A stretch of 64,000 nucleotides of DNA from Draconibacterium orientale (GCF_000626635.1 NZ_CP007451.1:868001-932000), one strand, 5' to 3'; positions 19,396 through 29,523 are shown, numbered from the stretch's first letter. Notes: a model not told the origin generated them from the letters alone. Translations and numbers: made by a program.

Positions 19396-20688
19396 ATGAG
19401 TTTTGTACAAGAGCTGAAATGGAGAGGCATGTTGCACGATATAATGCCGGGAACTGAAGAACAACTGGAAAAAGAATTAACTGCGGCTTATGTGGGTATC
19501 GACCCAACTGCCGACTCGCTGCACATTGGTCACCTGGTTAGTGTAATGATGTTAAAACATCTTCAGATTGCAGGTCACCAGCCTATAGCTTTGGTTGGTG
19601 GAGCCACCGGAATGATCGGCGATCCATCAGGAAAATCGCAGGAGCGTAACCTGTTGGACGAACCAACACTGCGCCACAACCAGGAATGTATTAAAGCTCA
19701 GCTGGCAAAATTCCTCGATTTTGAAAGTAAAGAAGAGAACGTAGCACTTTTGGTAAACAACTACGACTGGATGAAGGAATTTTCGTTCCTCGATTTTATT
19801 CGCGATGTAGGTAAACGAATTACCGTAAACTACATGATGGCCAAAGATTCAGTAAAAAAACGGTTGGGCGAAGAGTCAAAGTCGGGCATGTCGTTTACTG
19901 AATTTACATACCAGCTGGTGCAGGGCTACGATTTTTACCACTTGTACAAAAACAACAACTGCCGCCTGCAAATGGGCGGATCCGATCAGTGGGGAAACAT
20001 TACCACTGGTACCGAATTAATCCGCAGAATGGACGGTGGCGAAGCTTTCGCGTTAACTTGCCCGCTGATTACAAAAGCCGATGGTACTAAATTCGGAAAA
20101 ACCGAATCGGGCAACGTTTGGCTCGACCCGGAACGTACTTCGCCTTATGCATTCTTCCAGTTCTGGCTGAACACTTCGGATGAAGATGCCGAGCGTTACA
20201 TAAAAATATTCACCCTTTTGTCGAAAGAAGAAATCGACACGCTGGTTGCCGAGCACAAAGAAGCACCTCATGCCCGTGCACTGCAGAAAAAGCTGGCTGA
20301 GGAAGTAACCACTATGGTTCACTCGCGCGAAGAGTACGACATGGCTGTTGAAGCCTCGCAAATCCTGTTTGGCAAAGGTACGGCCGAGCAGTTGCGCAAA
20401 CTCAACGAAAGCACTTTCCTTGCCGTTTTTGAAGGCGTTCCGCAGTTCAACATCTCAAAAAACGAGTTGGCTGCCGGTATTAACGTAATCGATTTACTGG
20501 CCGAAAAAACAGAAGTATTTCCATCGAAAGGCGAATTGCGACGTACGATAAAAGGTAACGGACTGAGCATTAACAAAGAGAAGATCAGCGATCCTGACCT
20601 GGTTGTAAACAACGACTTTTTAATTGGCGGAAAATACATTCTGGCACAAAAAGGAAAGAAAAACTACTTCCTTATTATTGCTGAATAA
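19396..20688 (+). CDS. tyrS: Tyrosyl-tRNA synthetase
   Basis: A 430-residue protein from ATG 19396; a TTG at 19360 would add 12 residues not found in the family. Class I signatures are present: HIGH-like [11 protein letters not shown] (about 42-52) and KFGKT (KMSKS-like; [13 protein letters not shown], about 228). The tyrosine-binding QGYDFYHLY and GGSDQWGNI follow the family. A C-terminal S4-like tRNA-binding region (about 365-430) ends the protein. It charges tRNA-Tyr in the cytosol. Confidence 0.98.
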   Translation: MSFVQELKWRGMLHDIMPGTEEQLEKELTAAYVGIDPTADSLHIGHLVSVMMLKHLQIAGHQPIALVGGATGMIGDPSGKSQERNLLDEPTLRHNQECIKAQLAKFLDFESKEENVALLVNNYDWMKEFSFLDFIRDVGKRITVNYMMAKDSVKKRLGEESKSGMSFTEFTYQLVQGYDFYHLYKNNNCRLQMGGSDQWGNITTGTELIRRMDGGEAFALTCPLITKADGTKFGKTESGNVWLDPERTSPYAFFQFWLNTSDEDAERYIKIFTLLSKEEIDTLVAEHKEAPHARALQKKLAEEVTTMVHSREEYDMAVEASQILFGKGTAEQLRKLNESTFLAVFEGVPQFNISKNELAAGINVIDLLAEKTEVFPSKGELRRTIKGNGLSINKEKISDPDLVVNNDFLIGGKYILAQKGKKNYFLIIAE

Positions 20689-20757
20689 TCAGGTGTTTAA
20701 ATACTAAAAACAGCTCGGGTGCGTTGAAATTACACGATCAAATTGAAACCACACCTT

Positions 20758-21705
20758 ATGGATAACTTTTTCGACAACCAACGTATCCTGCAACTCATCT
20801 GGAAACGAAAATTTCATTTTGTACTGGTTGGTGTAATCGCCGTTGTTTTATCGGCCATTTTTTCAGGCCCGACGTTTATTACGCCCAAATTTAAATCAAC
20901 GGCACGCCTTTACCCAACCAACATCTGGACAATGAGTGATGAATCGGAAACCGAACAGATGCTGGAGATTCTGAATTCGAACGACATTAAGTTCAGGATG
21001 TTCGATTCGTTTGACTTGGCGAAGGTTTATAAGGTAAACAAAGACGATCCGCAGTACATTACGTATATGCTTGCCGAGTACAACACCAATGTTAGTACCG
21101 GCAAGACTGAATTTGAAACCGCCGAAATAAAAGTGCTCGATGAAGATCCGCAACGTGCTTCAGCGATGTGCGATTCAATTATTTCGTTTTTCAACCAGAA
21201 GGTGCAGGAGTTGCACAAAGCCAAGGAAAAGGAAATGCTTGACATAACCGGCAGGCAGCTTGACAGAAAATATAACGAGCTGGAAGTTTATGAGCACAAA
21301 CTAGACAGTTTACGTGAAAAATACGGCATCATCAGTTATGGCCAGGTAGATGAAGTTACCCGTGGTTATATGAATGCACTTGCTTCCGGACGTGGCTCGG
21401 CAGGCGACACAAAAAAGATTGAACAGCTTTACGACAATTTTTCGAAAGAAGGTTCGCGGGCATTTAAACTGGAAAATAAATACAACAAAACCATTGAGGT
21501 TATTGATTCACTGTCGATCGTTTACGACAGCTACCTGACTGAATACGAAAAAGAAATTACCTACAGCCACGTGGTGGAACACCCGTTTCCGGCTGATAAA
21601 AAAGCTTACCCAGTCCGATGGCTGATTGTTGCTTTTACAACACTGTCGGCTCTATTTTTTGCACTGCTAGTATTCTTGGTTCTCGACTACGAAAAAAAAG
21701 ACTAA
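20758..21705 (+). CDS. Wzz-like polysaccharide chain-length determinant protein
   Basis: A 315-residue protein from ATG 20758. It has the polysaccharide co-polymerase layout: an N-terminal transmembrane helix (about 22-42, FHFVLVGVIAVVLSAIFSG), a large periplasmic coiled-coil part (about 150-240, with DITGRQLDRKYNELEVYEHKLDSLREKYG), and a C-terminal transmembrane helix (about 285-308) followed by a short basic tail. These proteins set the length of O-antigen or other surface polysaccharides. The next gene, an O-antigen ligase/polymerase-like protein, begins two bases later, so they form an operon. Confidence 0.82.
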   Translation: MDNFFDNQRILQLIWKRKFHFVLVGVIAVVLSAIFSGPTFITPKFKSTARLYPTNIWTMSDESETEQMLEILNSNDIKFRMFDSFDLAKVYKVNKDDPQYITYMLAEYNTNVSTGKTEFETAEIKVLDEDPQRASAMCDSIISFFNQKVQELHKAKEKEMLDITGRQLDRKYNELEVYEHKLDSLREKYGIISYGQVDEVTRGYMNALASGRGSAGDTKKIEQLYDNFSKEGSRAFKLENKYNKTIEVIDSLSIVYDSYLTEYEKEITYSHVVEHPFPADKKAYPVRWLIVAFTTLSALFFALLVFLVLDYEKKD

Positions 21706-21706
21706 A

Positions 21707-23194
21707 GTGCCACAAAAAACGATCATACGGATAGCACTTTTCTATCTCATTTCCATTGGATTTATTGCATTAAACCTGTGGGTTGTGGTAGAAAAACATA
21801 TGCTGTATGCCAATGTGCTTCCGCTTGTATTTGTGGTAATTCTACTGGCCGTTTTTTCGTTCGACAAGCTGGTTTTCCTGATTGCCTTTCTGGCGCCCTT
21901 GTCCATTCCGCTAAGGGAATATTTGCCCGGAATTGGTTTTGACATGTACATTCCCACCGAACCGCTGCTGTTTGGCCTGCTGCTACTATTTATCCTGAAA
22001 GTTATACAGGAACGCCAGTTTGATCGGAAAATATTACTTCACCCGGTATCGCTGGCCGTTTATCTCAACCTGTTTTGGATTTTGATTACCAGTGTAACCA
22101 GCACCATGCCGCTGGTTTCGTTTAAGTTTTTACTGATGCGCATTTGGTTTGTCGTGGGACTTTACTTGCTTACTGCCAAAATTTTTAAAGACGGCAAAAA
22201 CATGGAAAAATACGTGTGGCTTTACGTTATTCCGCTGATGCTGGTAATTTTCTATTCAACCTACCGGCACCTCGGTTATGGTTTATGGGACAAGCAAGCG
22301 GCACATTTTGTGGTTTCGCCGTTTTACCGCGACCACACGTCGTATGGCGCGGCCACCGCCATTTACATTCCGTTTTTGGTCATGTTCATTTTAAGCAAGT
22401 CTTATTCAAAAAATATCAGACTGCTCGCTGCCGGAGCGCTTGCCGCTGTTACGCTGGGTTTTTTGTTGTCGTACAGTCGCGCCGCATGGTTGAGTATAAT
22501 TGTTGCATTTGGTGTTTGGAGCATCATTAAACTGCGCATCCGTTTTAAGCCTCTTTTTATTACACTGATAACGATAATTGGTTTGTTCCTTGCCTTCCAG
22601 TCGCAGATATTAATGAAACTGGAACAAAACTCCGAAGAGTCGTCGGCCAATATGATGACACACATTTCGTCGATGTCGAACATCAGCTCCGATGCCTCGA
22701 ACCTGGAGCGCATAAACCGCTGGAGTTGCGCCGTGCGCATGTTTGCCGATAAGCCTGTTGTTGGTTACGGCCCCGGAACCTACATGTTTAAATATGCCCG
22801 ATACCAGTTGAGCAAAGACCGCACAATAATCAGCACCAACTCTGCCGACGGAGGAAATGCACACAGCGAATACCTTGGCCCAATGGCCGAATCGGGCGTG
22901 CTTGGCCTGGCAACTTATTTACTGATTATTATTTTGGTGATTTATACCGCGGTTAACACCTATACGCGCCTAACGGATTATCGTCTTCGGTCGATTGTTT
23001 TGGCAGCGCTGGTTGGGCTGGTTACCTACTACATCCACGGTTTTCTGAATAATTTTTTGGATACCGACAAAATTTCGGTGCCCTTTTGGGGATTTACTGC
23101 CATGATTGTTGCCATTGATATTCTTTCCAGAAAGCAGGAGAAGGATACTGAACCAAAACAATTAACGGAATCTGATATCAGCGATCAATCATAA
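21707..23194 (+). CDS. O-antigen ligase/polymerase-like membrane protein (Wzy_C family)
   Basis: A 495-residue protein starting at GTG 21707, one base after the upstream stop. About eleven hydrophobic helices surround a periplasmic loop. The motif VGYGPGTYMFKYA (about 345) and NAHSEYLGPMAESGVLGL (about 383), with the conserved His, mark the O-antigen ligase/Wzy_C family. It either ligates polysaccharide to its lipid carrier or polymerises it. It is paired with the Wzz-like gene, but no glycosyltransferases are nearby. Confidence 0.85.
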   Translation: MPQKTIIRIALFYLISIGFIALNLWVVVEKHMLYANVLPLVFVVILLAVFSFDKLVFLIAFLAPLSIPLREYLPGIGFDMYIPTEPLLFGLLLLFILKVIQERQFDRKILLHPVSLAVYLNLFWILITSVTSTMPLVSFKFLLMRIWFVVGLYLLTAKIFKDGKNMEKYVWLYVIPLMLVIFYSTYRHLGYGLWDKQAAHFVVSPFYRDHTSYGAATAIYIPFLVMFILSKSYSKNIRLLAAGALAAVTLGFLLSYSRAAWLSIIVAFGVWSIIKLRIRFKPLFITLITIIGLFLAFQSQILMKLEQNSEESSANMMTHISSMSNISSDASNLERINRWSCAVRMFADKPVVGYGPGTYMFKYARYQLSKDRTIISTNSADGGNAHSEYLGPMAESGVLGLATYLLIIILVIYTAVNTYTRLTDYRLRSIVLAALVGLVTYYIHGFLNNFLDTDKISVPFWGFTAMIVAIDILSRKQEKDTEPKQLTESDISDQS

Positions 23195-23229
23195 GCAATA
23201 CGTCAATGCTAAATTACCTGGTGCGATAG

Positions 23230-23254
23230 ATGCTGAAACAAGTTCAGCATGACG
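23230..23254. repeat. Short palindromic intergenic repeat
   Basis: ATGCTGAA pairs with TTCAGCAT across a 5-base loop, followed by GACG. It is a common dispersed intergenic hairpin type in Bacteroidota and may terminate transcription from the polysaccharide genes. Confidence 0.55.
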
Positions 23255-23303
23255 TACCAATTTAAAAGCTGTTAGAAAGCTGATATAGAAAACTGAATAA
23301 ATT

Positions 23304-23699
23304 CTAATTCAGATAAGCGCTCAGTTCTGCAATTTTCATTTGGCGGTCAATTGAAAAGGAAATGCTTTCGCGTTCCACCTTTTGTAAAATGAAATACGAT
23401 TTCCGGAAAAAGTCGAGTCGTTTATCATCCGAGTCGGCCAGTTCGCCTTGCTCCTTTAGCACAAAAGCCACCATTTCCAACTGTTCGTTTACCAGGTTTT
23501 TATCTTTCTCCAACAAATCGATTAAAGCTTCCACCGAAAGCTTCTCCACATCTTCATCAATTTTCAGGTACTCGTAAAAAAACTGAATTTGCTTTTCAGC
23601 CTCTTCGTCTTCACCTTTTCTGCGGTGGCGCAAAATCTTCTGGATCACTTCAAACAGCATCATCAGCTGACGCATTAAATAATCTTTCTCAACTCCCAT
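23304..23699 (-). CDS. Conserved helical protein of unknown function
   Basis: A 131-residue, strongly helical, charged protein with a run of MRQLMMLFEVIQKILRHRRKG at residues 9-29 and no membrane segments. I do not recognise the family with certainty; similar small helical proteins are conserved in Bacteroidota. It is divergent from the DUF5522 gene and shares a 66-base spacer with it. Codon use and composition are coding-like on this strand, while the opposite-strand frame is a serine-rich artefact. Confidence 0.6.
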   Translation of the reverse strand: MGVEKDYLMRQLMMLFEVIQKILRHRRKGEDEEAEKQIQFFYEYLKIDEDVEKLSVEALIDLLEKDKNLVNEQLEMVAFVLKEQGELADSDDKRLDFFRKSYFILQKVERESISFSIDRQMKIAELSAYLN

Positions 23700-23765
23700 G
23701 GCAAAAACTGCGATTCGTGTTCTGAAAGATAAGTCAATTTGGCTACTTTTGAAAAAAATTTGAGA

Positions 23766-23966
23766 ATGGGATATTTCGATGACCTTTTTCCTGACCGATA
23801 CGAGGATGAATTGCAGGAGGGGAAAGATTTTTACATGGAAAATGGCTACAGGGTAATGACCGAGTCATACCTGATAAACCGTGGTTACTGTTGTGCCAAC
23901 GGATGCCGCCACTGCCCTTATTGGCCAAAAGCACAAAAAGGAAATACCAACCTCAGAAAAAAATAG
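23766..23966 (+). CDS. DUF5522-family small cysteine-rich protein
   Basis: A 66-residue protein from ATG 23766 (MGYFDDLFPDRYEDEL); a TTG frame from 23739 is less likely. The C-terminal part YLINRGYCCANGCRHCPYWP has the clustered cysteines of the DUF5522 family. The function of the family is unknown; the cysteines suggest metal binding. It ends two bases before fmt and is co-transcribed with it, an arrangement that may be conserved. Confidence 0.8.
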   Translation: MGYFDDLFPDRYEDELQEGKDFYMENGYRVMTESYLINRGYCCANGCRHCPYWPKAQKGNTNLRKK

Positions 23967-23968
23967 TT

Positions 23969-24943
23969 ATGCAAGGAAAAGACCTGAGAATCGTTTTTAT
24001 GGGAACACCCGATTTTGCCGTGGCCAGTTTACAGGCTCTGGTTGAAGGCGGATACAATGTAGTTGGTGTAATTACAGCGCCCGACAAACCGGCAGGACGC
24101 GGAAAAAAACTCCACCAATCGGCGGTGAAAATCTATGCAAGCGAAAAAGGGCTAAATGTTCTGCAACCCGAAAAACTTAAAAATCCGGAATTTCTGGATG
24201 AACTAAGAGCACTGGAAACCGACTTGCAGGTGGTTGTGGCTTTCAGAATGTTACCCGAAGTTGTTTGGGACATGCCACGTTTGGGCACTTTTAATTTGCA
24301 CGGATCGTTGTTGCCACAATACCGTGGTGCTGCCCCGCTAAACTGGGCGGTTATAAACGGCGAAACAAAAACCGGGGTAACCACATTTTTGCTGGCTCAT
24401 GAAATTGATACCGGCAAAATATTGTTCCGCAAAGAAATTGACATTTGGGAAAACGACACCGTTGGCACCATTCACGATGCACTGATGGAAATTGGTGCCA
24501 AACTGGTTGTTCAAACTGTTGATGCACTGGCAACGGGAAATTACAAAGCCATTCCGCAGGAAGAGCTGGTTGCCGAAGGAGAAGAGATAAAACATGCTCC
24601 GAAAATTTTCAAGGAAAACTGTAAAATCGATTGGTCGGCCGATGCTGATGCGGTTCGTAACCTTATTCGCGGACTATCGCCCTACCCTGCTGCATGGAGT
24701 ACGCTAAAGCACAAAGAAACGGGGAAGGAAACTGCCACCAAAATTTTTATGGCCATGCGTGTTGAGGATAACAAAAACACGCCTGCGGGAACACTGGAAA
24801 GCGACGGCAAGAACTTTATAAAAGTGGCCTGCACCAATGGCTGGCTACAAATTACCGACTTGCAAATTGCCGGAAAAAAAAGAATGAAAGTTCAGGATTT
24901 TCTTCGGGGATTTCAGCAAATAGGAGATTATACATTTTTATAA
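23969..24943 (+). CDS. fmt: Methionyl-tRNA formyltransferase
   Basis: A 324-residue protein from ATG 23969; a longer frame from 23891 overlaps the DUF5522 gene and is not used. The N-terminal formyltransferase fold reads IVFMGTPDFAVASLQAL (about 8-24), the catalytic Asn-His-Asp set appears in FNLHGSLLPQYRGAAPLNWAV (about 108) and ILFRKEID/EIDTGKI, and the C-terminal OB-like domain (about 210-324) binds tRNA. It formylates Met-tRNAi for translation initiation. Confidence 0.98.
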   Translation: MQGKDLRIVFMGTPDFAVASLQALVEGGYNVVGVITAPDKPAGRGKKLHQSAVKIYASEKGLNVLQPEKLKNPEFLDELRALETDLQVVVAFRMLPEVVWDMPRLGTFNLHGSLLPQYRGAAPLNWAVINGETKTGVTTFLLAHEIDTGKILFRKEIDIWENDTVGTIHDALMEIGAKLVVQTVDALATGNYKAIPQEELVAEGEEIKHAPKIFKENCKIDWSADADAVRNLIRGLSPYPAAWSTLKHKETGKETATKIFMAMRVEDNKNTPAGTLESDGKNFIKVACTNGWLQITDLQIAGKKRMKVQDFLRGFQQIGDYTFL

Positions 24944-24952
24944 AAAAGAATA

Positions 24953-24985
24953 GTGATAGCCTCACTTTGAGTGAGACTATCACTA
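24953..24985 (-). terminator. Terminator hairpin between fmt and the DUF6249-like gene
   Basis: AGTGATAG-CTCACT pairs with AGTGAG-CTATCACT with a 3-base loop. On the minus strand the stem is followed by a T-rich run (complement of TATAAAAAAGAAT). It may also serve fmt on the plus strand, though the tail there is weak. Confidence 0.75.
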
Positions 24986-24994
24986 ACGAATAAG

Positions 24995-25357
24995 TTATTT
25001 CTTAACGGCTTTTCCGTTCATGATAAAGAAATAAATCAGGAACCCGAGCGAGATACAAACCATCAAAATTCCAAGTGGTAAAACGGCATCACGACCTCTA
25101 ACCATTTCCCGGTTAAATAAGCCCATCACTTCAATAATAATAAAACCCAAACCGGTCATTAAGGCAACCAAGCCCCATTTCAACGAAGGATAACGATTCG
25201 ATTCATCATTTTCAACTTTTGGTTCTTCCAAAATACCAACACGTTCGTACTGTTCGGCCTTAATCAGTTTCCGTTTTAATAGGTGGTTTGAAATAAGTCT
25301 AATAATGTGATAGGTCGCAAAAAATACAACCGCTGTGACAATAACTTCTGGCATCAT
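24995..25357 (-). CDS. Small membrane protein, DUF6249-like
   Basis: A 120-residue protein with three hydrophobic helices (about 4-22, 60-80 and 92-113) and a charged linker (KAEQYERVGILEEPKVENDE). The SLKWGLVALMTGLGFIIIE stretch resembles the DUF6249 family of Bacteroidota membrane proteins. Function unknown. It precedes the DUF3667 and CvpA genes on the same strand but is separated from them by about 80 bases. Confidence 0.6.
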   Translation of the reverse strand: MMPEVIVTAVVFFATYHIIRLISNHLLKRKLIKAEQYERVGILEEPKVENDESNRYPSLKWGLVALMTGLGFIIIEVMGLFNREMVRGRDAVLPLGILMVCISLGFLIYFFIMNGKAVKK

Positions 25358-25436
25358 AATTTCTCTTTTTTAATTTATTTTCTGACCGTTTGACTACCGG
25401 GAAGAATGAAATGTTGCAACTTTTTTAAACTAATTT

Positions 25437-26528
25437 TCAGAGCAAATTAATGGCATCCAGAGAAGCGAGCAGTATTACGGTAAAGAATACGATGTTATAA
25501 ATAAACGATAGGGCGAAGAATTTTAGCACGACCTTACCCAGCGACTGTCCGTAAAACTTTTTGATGGCAATTATAATGTAAATCGGAATCGAAAGTATAA
25601 GTACAGCACTGATTGCCCCGGGAATATTCTTAAATAAAAGGTTTAATCCAATTATAAATGTCATTACCATAAAAATAAACGAATGGATGTGAATGGAAAA
25701 AACCAGGTGGCGCATGAAATTATGGCGCCGGCGAATATAAATGAGCTTTAAAATGAGGGCAAAAAGTGGCAACAACAGGAAAAATGCGTACGAAATGTAT
25801 TTAAGAATTTTAGCCATGGTAGCTTCAGGAGAGCGCAACAGCCGGATATTTTCCTGCAATTCGGCGCGTTTCCCCGGATCTTTTTCCTCTTCCAGCTCCT
25901 TTTGCATTTTGTCGGCATAATCATTCAGCGCCAATCTTATATTTTGTGCGCCGCCCCAACTTCCCCAATCTATTTCACTGGCTGATTTAGCTACATCGAT
26001 ACTATCAATGTGAATATTTCCCTTACTCAAAACTTTATCCAATGCCTGCTTTTCTTCCGGCGAAATTTGATCGTTTACCTGGTTAAAAACAGAATCGGCG
26101 GTCGCTACCGAACTGGAATCGAGGCCTAACTTTGCATCGTTTAAATCCGAGTCGAGTACGGTTGACAAACCCCGGTTGGTAACAATTTGCAACAACAGAA
26201 AAAGCACAAAACTCACAAAAACGAAAATACGAAACGGCGGAGTGTAGCGAACTCTGCGACCGGCAAAATACTCTTTGGTAAGAAAACCGGGCCGCGCAAT
26301 TAAGCCAAATAATGTTTTAAAGAAACGGGGATCGAAAGCAAAAAAGTCGCCCAGAAAATTGTAAAAAATAAAACCAAAAGGTTTGTCGTACTCTTTAACC
26401 GCCTGGCCACAATTCGGACAGTAATGCCCCGAAAAATTTGTTCCACAGTTTAAACAATCAACATCGATGTGCCAGGTGGAATTGTCCTTCCCCTTAAAAC
26501 GCTCTGTTAATTTAGACCACATCTTCAT
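25437..26528 (-). CDS. DUF3667-type membrane protein with zinc-ribbon N-terminus
   Basis: A 363-residue protein. Residues about 25-45 form a zinc ribbon (CLNCGTNFSGHYCPNCGQ), followed by an amphipathic segment (FYNFLGDFFAFDPRFFKTLFGLIARPGFLTKEYF) and four C-terminal transmembrane helices (about 100-120 and 245-355). This layout matches the DUF3667 family. Its function is unknown. The start overlaps the end of cvpA by 17 bases, so the two are co-translated. Confidence 0.78.
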   Translation of the reverse strand: MKMWSKLTERFKGKDNSTWHIDVDCLNCGTNFSGHYCPNCGQAVKEYDKPFGFIFYNFLGDFFAFDPRFFKTLFGLIARPGFLTKEYFAGRRVRYTPPFRIFVFVSFVLFLLLQIVTNRGLSTVLDSDLNDAKLGLDSSSVATADSVFNQVNDQISPEEKQALDKVLSKGNIHIDSIDVAKSASEIDWGSWGGAQNIRLALNDYADKMQKELEEEKDPGKRAELQENIRLLRSPEATMAKILKYISYAFFLLLPLFALILKLIYIRRRHNFMRHLVFSIHIHSFIFMVMTFIIGLNLLFKNIPGAISAVLILSIPIYIIIAIKKFYGQSLGKVVLKFFALSFIYNIVFFTVILLASLDAINLL

Positions 26529-27036
26529 ATTCGCGATTCTCTTTCATATCAATTTCCCAACCTTCAATAAACGGGAAAATCGATGGTGCAAACGATCGGA
26601 TCGGTTCATACATCCGTGAATTTTCTTTGGCTTCGCGCGAAAGAATATGCACGTCCTCATCGACCTTGTCGAAGATAACCAATATTATACTCAATATCAA
26701 GGCCGATTTTAAAACGCCAAAAACCAGACCGGCCAGTTTATTGGCAAATCCCAGCAAAACGGTTTCGACCATTTTACTTACCGCGCTGCCAACAATGTGC
26801 ACTAAAATAACAATAACCACAAAGGTGATTACAAACGAAATGATATTCATATGTTTCGAATGCATGTTGAAATTCTCGATCAGAAAATCGGTGGTTACGT
26901 ATGAAAATTTAATGGCTCCCCAAATCCCCAAAATAAGCGCGGCAATTGATGCAACTTCCGAAATAAGGCCTTTACTAAAACCGTTTATTGCTGATAGTAG
27001 CAACAAAATGCCCAAAATAATATCAATGTAGTTCAT
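26512..27036 (-). CDS. cvpA: CvpA family membrane protein
   Basis: A 174-residue protein with four hydrophobic helices and the family N-terminus YIDIILGILLLLSAINGFSKGL (about 3-24). CvpA proteins are inner-membrane proteins linked to colicin V production and envelope homeostasis. The C-terminal tail is acidic. It is the first gene of an operon with the overlapping DUF3667 gene. Confidence 0.9.
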   Translation of the reverse strand: MNYIDIILGILLLLSAINGFSKGLISEVASIAALILGIWGAIKFSYVTTDFLIENFNMHSKHMNIISFVITFVVIVILVHIVGSAVSKMVETVLLGFANKLAGLVFGVLKSALILSIILVIFDKVDEDVHILSREAKENSRMYEPIRSFAPSIFPFIEGWEIDMKENREYEDVV

Positions 27037-27273
27037 ACTGTAGTTTCTAAAGATGTTAGGTTATAAAACACAATTTGAAGCAGTAAATATAAAAATTCGC
27101 AGTCAGTTAAAAAACCGGCCAGGCAGCCGGCGAACAAATTTTAGGATTAAACGAACTCTTTCCGTAATTTATTTCCCGGGCGGCGCAATTATTGCCGTTT
27201 TGAAGATGACTTTTGATTGCATATTTGATACATTTATTCATAAATTTGGACTTCATAAAAATAAACGTAACAG

Positions 27274-28794
27274 ATGCCTCTTATCAATTCAGTTATCAAG
27301 TGGGTGAATATTAAACGGAACTACCAGATACAGTATTACCGTGAGTATCCACATGAAATTCAGAACGAAACCTTATTTGAGCTGCTGCAACGCGCAAAAG
27401 ATACGCAATGGGGCAAAGCACACAATTTTGATGCTATAACATCGTACCGCGAATTTCAGAAAGCCATGCCTTTGCAAACCTACGAAGATGTAAAACCATA
27501 CATCGACCGTTTGCAGCAAGGCGAAAAAAACCTGCTTTGGCCGGGCGAGGTAAAGTGGTTTGCCAAATCGAGTGGAACCACCAGCGACAAAAGCAAGTTT
27601 ATTCCGGTTACCAACGAAGCGCTGGAAGACTGTCATTTGCGTGGCCCAAAAGATATTTTTGCACAATACATAACTTCCAATCCCGAATCGAAAGTTTTGA
27701 AAGGTAAAATACTTACGCTGGGAGGCAGCCACCGGGTAAGCAGCTTTAACAACAATTCGTTTCATGGCGATTTGTCGGCCATTATGATTGAGAACGAGCC
27801 GTTTTGGTCGGACCTGTTCCGTACACCGGCAGCCGAAATTGCCCTAATCGAAGAATTTGAAGAGAAAGTAGAAAAGATAATCGACACCACCCTCGACCAG
27901 AATGTTACTGCTTTTGCAGGCGTTCCGTCGTGGTACCTGGTATTGTTTAAACGTGTGCTGGAGAAAACCGGGAAATCGAACCTGCTGGAAGTGTGGCCTA
28001 ACCTGGAGGTTTTTGCCCACGGAGGTGTAAATTTTGAGCCCTACCGCGAGCAGTACCGAAAAATTATTCCATCGCCACAAATGCATTATGTGGAAACCTA
28101 CAACGCATCGGAAGGCTTTTTTGGCATCCAGGACAACGAGCACCAGGACGACATGCTTTTAATGCTCGACTATGGTATTTACTACGAGTTTATTCCCATG
28201 TCGGAATTTGGCAACGAAAACCCAACGGTTGTCAATCTTAAAGGTGTGGAACTGGAGCAAAATTATGCCATGGTAGTTTCTACCAACGCCGGGTTATGGC
28301 GTTATGTAATTGGCGACACCATAAAATTTACCTGCAAATACCCGTTTAAAATAAAAGTAACGGGGCGCACCAAACATTTTATTAATGCCTTTGGCGAAGA
28401 GCTGATTATCGACAATGCCGAACAAGCACTAAAAGTGGCCTGCCACCACACCGGGGCCATTGTAAACGAATACACTGCCGGACCGGTATTTATGAGCGAC
28501 AACAACAAAGGCGCCCACCAGTGGATTATTGAATTTGCTAAGGAACCAAAAGACATCGATCACTTTAAAACGATACTGGATAATTCGTTAAAAACGCTGA
28601 ACTCGGATTACGAAGCCAAGCGCCACAAAAACATGACCCTTGAAATGCTGCATCTTACGGTGGCACCAAAAGGCACTTTTTACAACTGGATGAAACAACG
28701 CGGTAAGGTTGGCGGACAGAATAAAATTCCGCGCCTGGCCAATAACCGAAAATATCTCGACGAACTTATGAACATTCTGGGGACCGACAGGTAA
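27274..28794 (+). CDS. GH3 auxin-responsive promoter family acyl-adenylating protein
   Basis: A 506-residue protein. The ATP-binding motif FAKSSGTTSDKSKFIPVT (about 92-109), the YNASEGFFGIQ motif (about 274) and the GYVIGDTIKF-like element (YVIGDTIKF, about 345) mark the GH3 branch of the ANL adenylation superfamily. Plant members conjugate hormones to amino acids; bacterial members are widespread in Bacteroidota and of unknown substrate. An unannotated Ser/Thr-rich loop is present. It precedes the deoxynucleoside kinase gene by 40 bases, but a functional link is not evident. Confidence 0.9.
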   Translation: MPLINSVIKWVNIKRNYQIQYYREYPHEIQNETLFELLQRAKDTQWGKAHNFDAITSYREFQKAMPLQTYEDVKPYIDRLQQGEKNLLWPGEVKWFAKSSGTTSDKSKFIPVTNEALEDCHLRGPKDIFAQYITSNPESKVLKGKILTLGGSHRVSSFNNNSFHGDLSAIMIENEPFWSDLFRTPAAEIALIEEFEEKVEKIIDTTLDQNVTAFAGVPSWYLVLFKRVLEKTGKSNLLEVWPNLEVFAHGGVNFEPYREQYRKIIPSPQMHYVETYNASEGFFGIQDNEHQDDMLLMLDYGIYYEFIPMSEFGNENPTVVNLKGVELEQNYAMVVSTNAGLWRYVIGDTIKFTCKYPFKIKVTGRTKHFINAFGEELIIDNAEQALKVACHHTGAIVNEYTAGPVFMSDNNKGAHQWIIEFAKEPKDIDHFKTILDNSLKTLNSDYEAKRHKNMTLEMLHLTVAPKGTFYNWMKQRGKVGGQNKIPRLANNRKYLDELMNILGTDR

Positions 28795-28834
28795 TTTTTT
28801 TATACTTTAGAATTTCAAAAAAAAATAATTGAAT

Positions 28835-29449
28835 ATGCACATTGCGATAGCGGGTAACATTGGTGCCGGTAAGACAACTCTGAGCGAGCTTCTGGCGAAA
28901 CACTATAAATGGACCCCACATTACGAAGACGTTGACGAAAATCCTTATCTGAATGACTTTTACAACGACATGCAACGCTGGTCGTTTAACCTGCAGATCT
29001 ACTTCCTGAATTCGCGTTTTAAACAGATCATCGATATCCGCAAATCGGGGAAAACGATTATACAAGACCGTACCATTTACGAGGATGCCGAAATTTTTGC
29101 TCCCAACCTGCACGCCATGGGACTAATGAGCACCCGCGATTTTGGAAACTACAAATCGTTGTTCGACCTGATGGCCAGCCTGATTCAGCCGCCTGATTTG
29201 CTGATTTATTTGCGCGCATCGATTCCAACACTGGTAAACCAAATTCAGAAACGGGGACGCGATTACGAAAACTCCATCCGTTTGGACTATTTGAAACAGC
29301 TAAACGAGCGTTATGAAAACTGGATAAGTGGTTATAAAATGGGGAAATTACTGGTAATTAATGTTGACGACCTTGATTTTACTGCCAATCCTGAAGACCT
29401 GAGTTTTGTAATCGACAGGATTGATGCACAGATTCACGGTTTATTTTAG
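28835..29449 (+). CDS. Deoxynucleoside kinase
   Basis: A 204-residue protein from ATG 28835, two codons after an in-frame TTG. P-loop GNIGAGKTTLSELL (about 7-20), the substrate motif YEDVDENPYLNDFYND, the catalytic IQDRTIYEDAEIFA (about 77, with the DR sensor) and the lid-region RGRDYENSIRL identify the dNK/dGK-dCK family. It phosphorylates deoxynucleosides in salvage. Deoxyadenosine/deoxyguanosine specificity is likely for Bacteroidota enzymes but not proven here. Confidence 0.92.
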   Translation: MHIAIAGNIGAGKTTLSELLAKHYKWTPHYEDVDENPYLNDFYNDMQRWSFNLQIYFLNSRFKQIIDIRKSGKTIIQDRTIYEDAEIFAPNLHAMGLMSTRDFGNYKSLFDLMASLIQPPDLLIYLRASIPTLVNQIQKRGRDYENSIRLDYLKQLNERYENWISGYKMGKLLVINVDDLDFTANPEDLSFVIDRIDAQIHGLF

Positions 29450-29472
29450 AAATCTCACAATAGAGCAGATTA

Positions 29473-29513
29473 AAAATGTCATTTCAAGTTTCATCTGAAA
29501 TGACATTTTTTTT
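29473..29513 (+). terminator. Rho-independent terminator of the deoxynucleoside kinase gene
   Basis: AAATGTCATTTCA pairs with TGAAATGACATTT around a 9-base loop and is followed by a T8 run. It lies about 25 bases after the stop. Confidence 0.9.
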
Positions 29514-29523
29514 ATGTAATAAC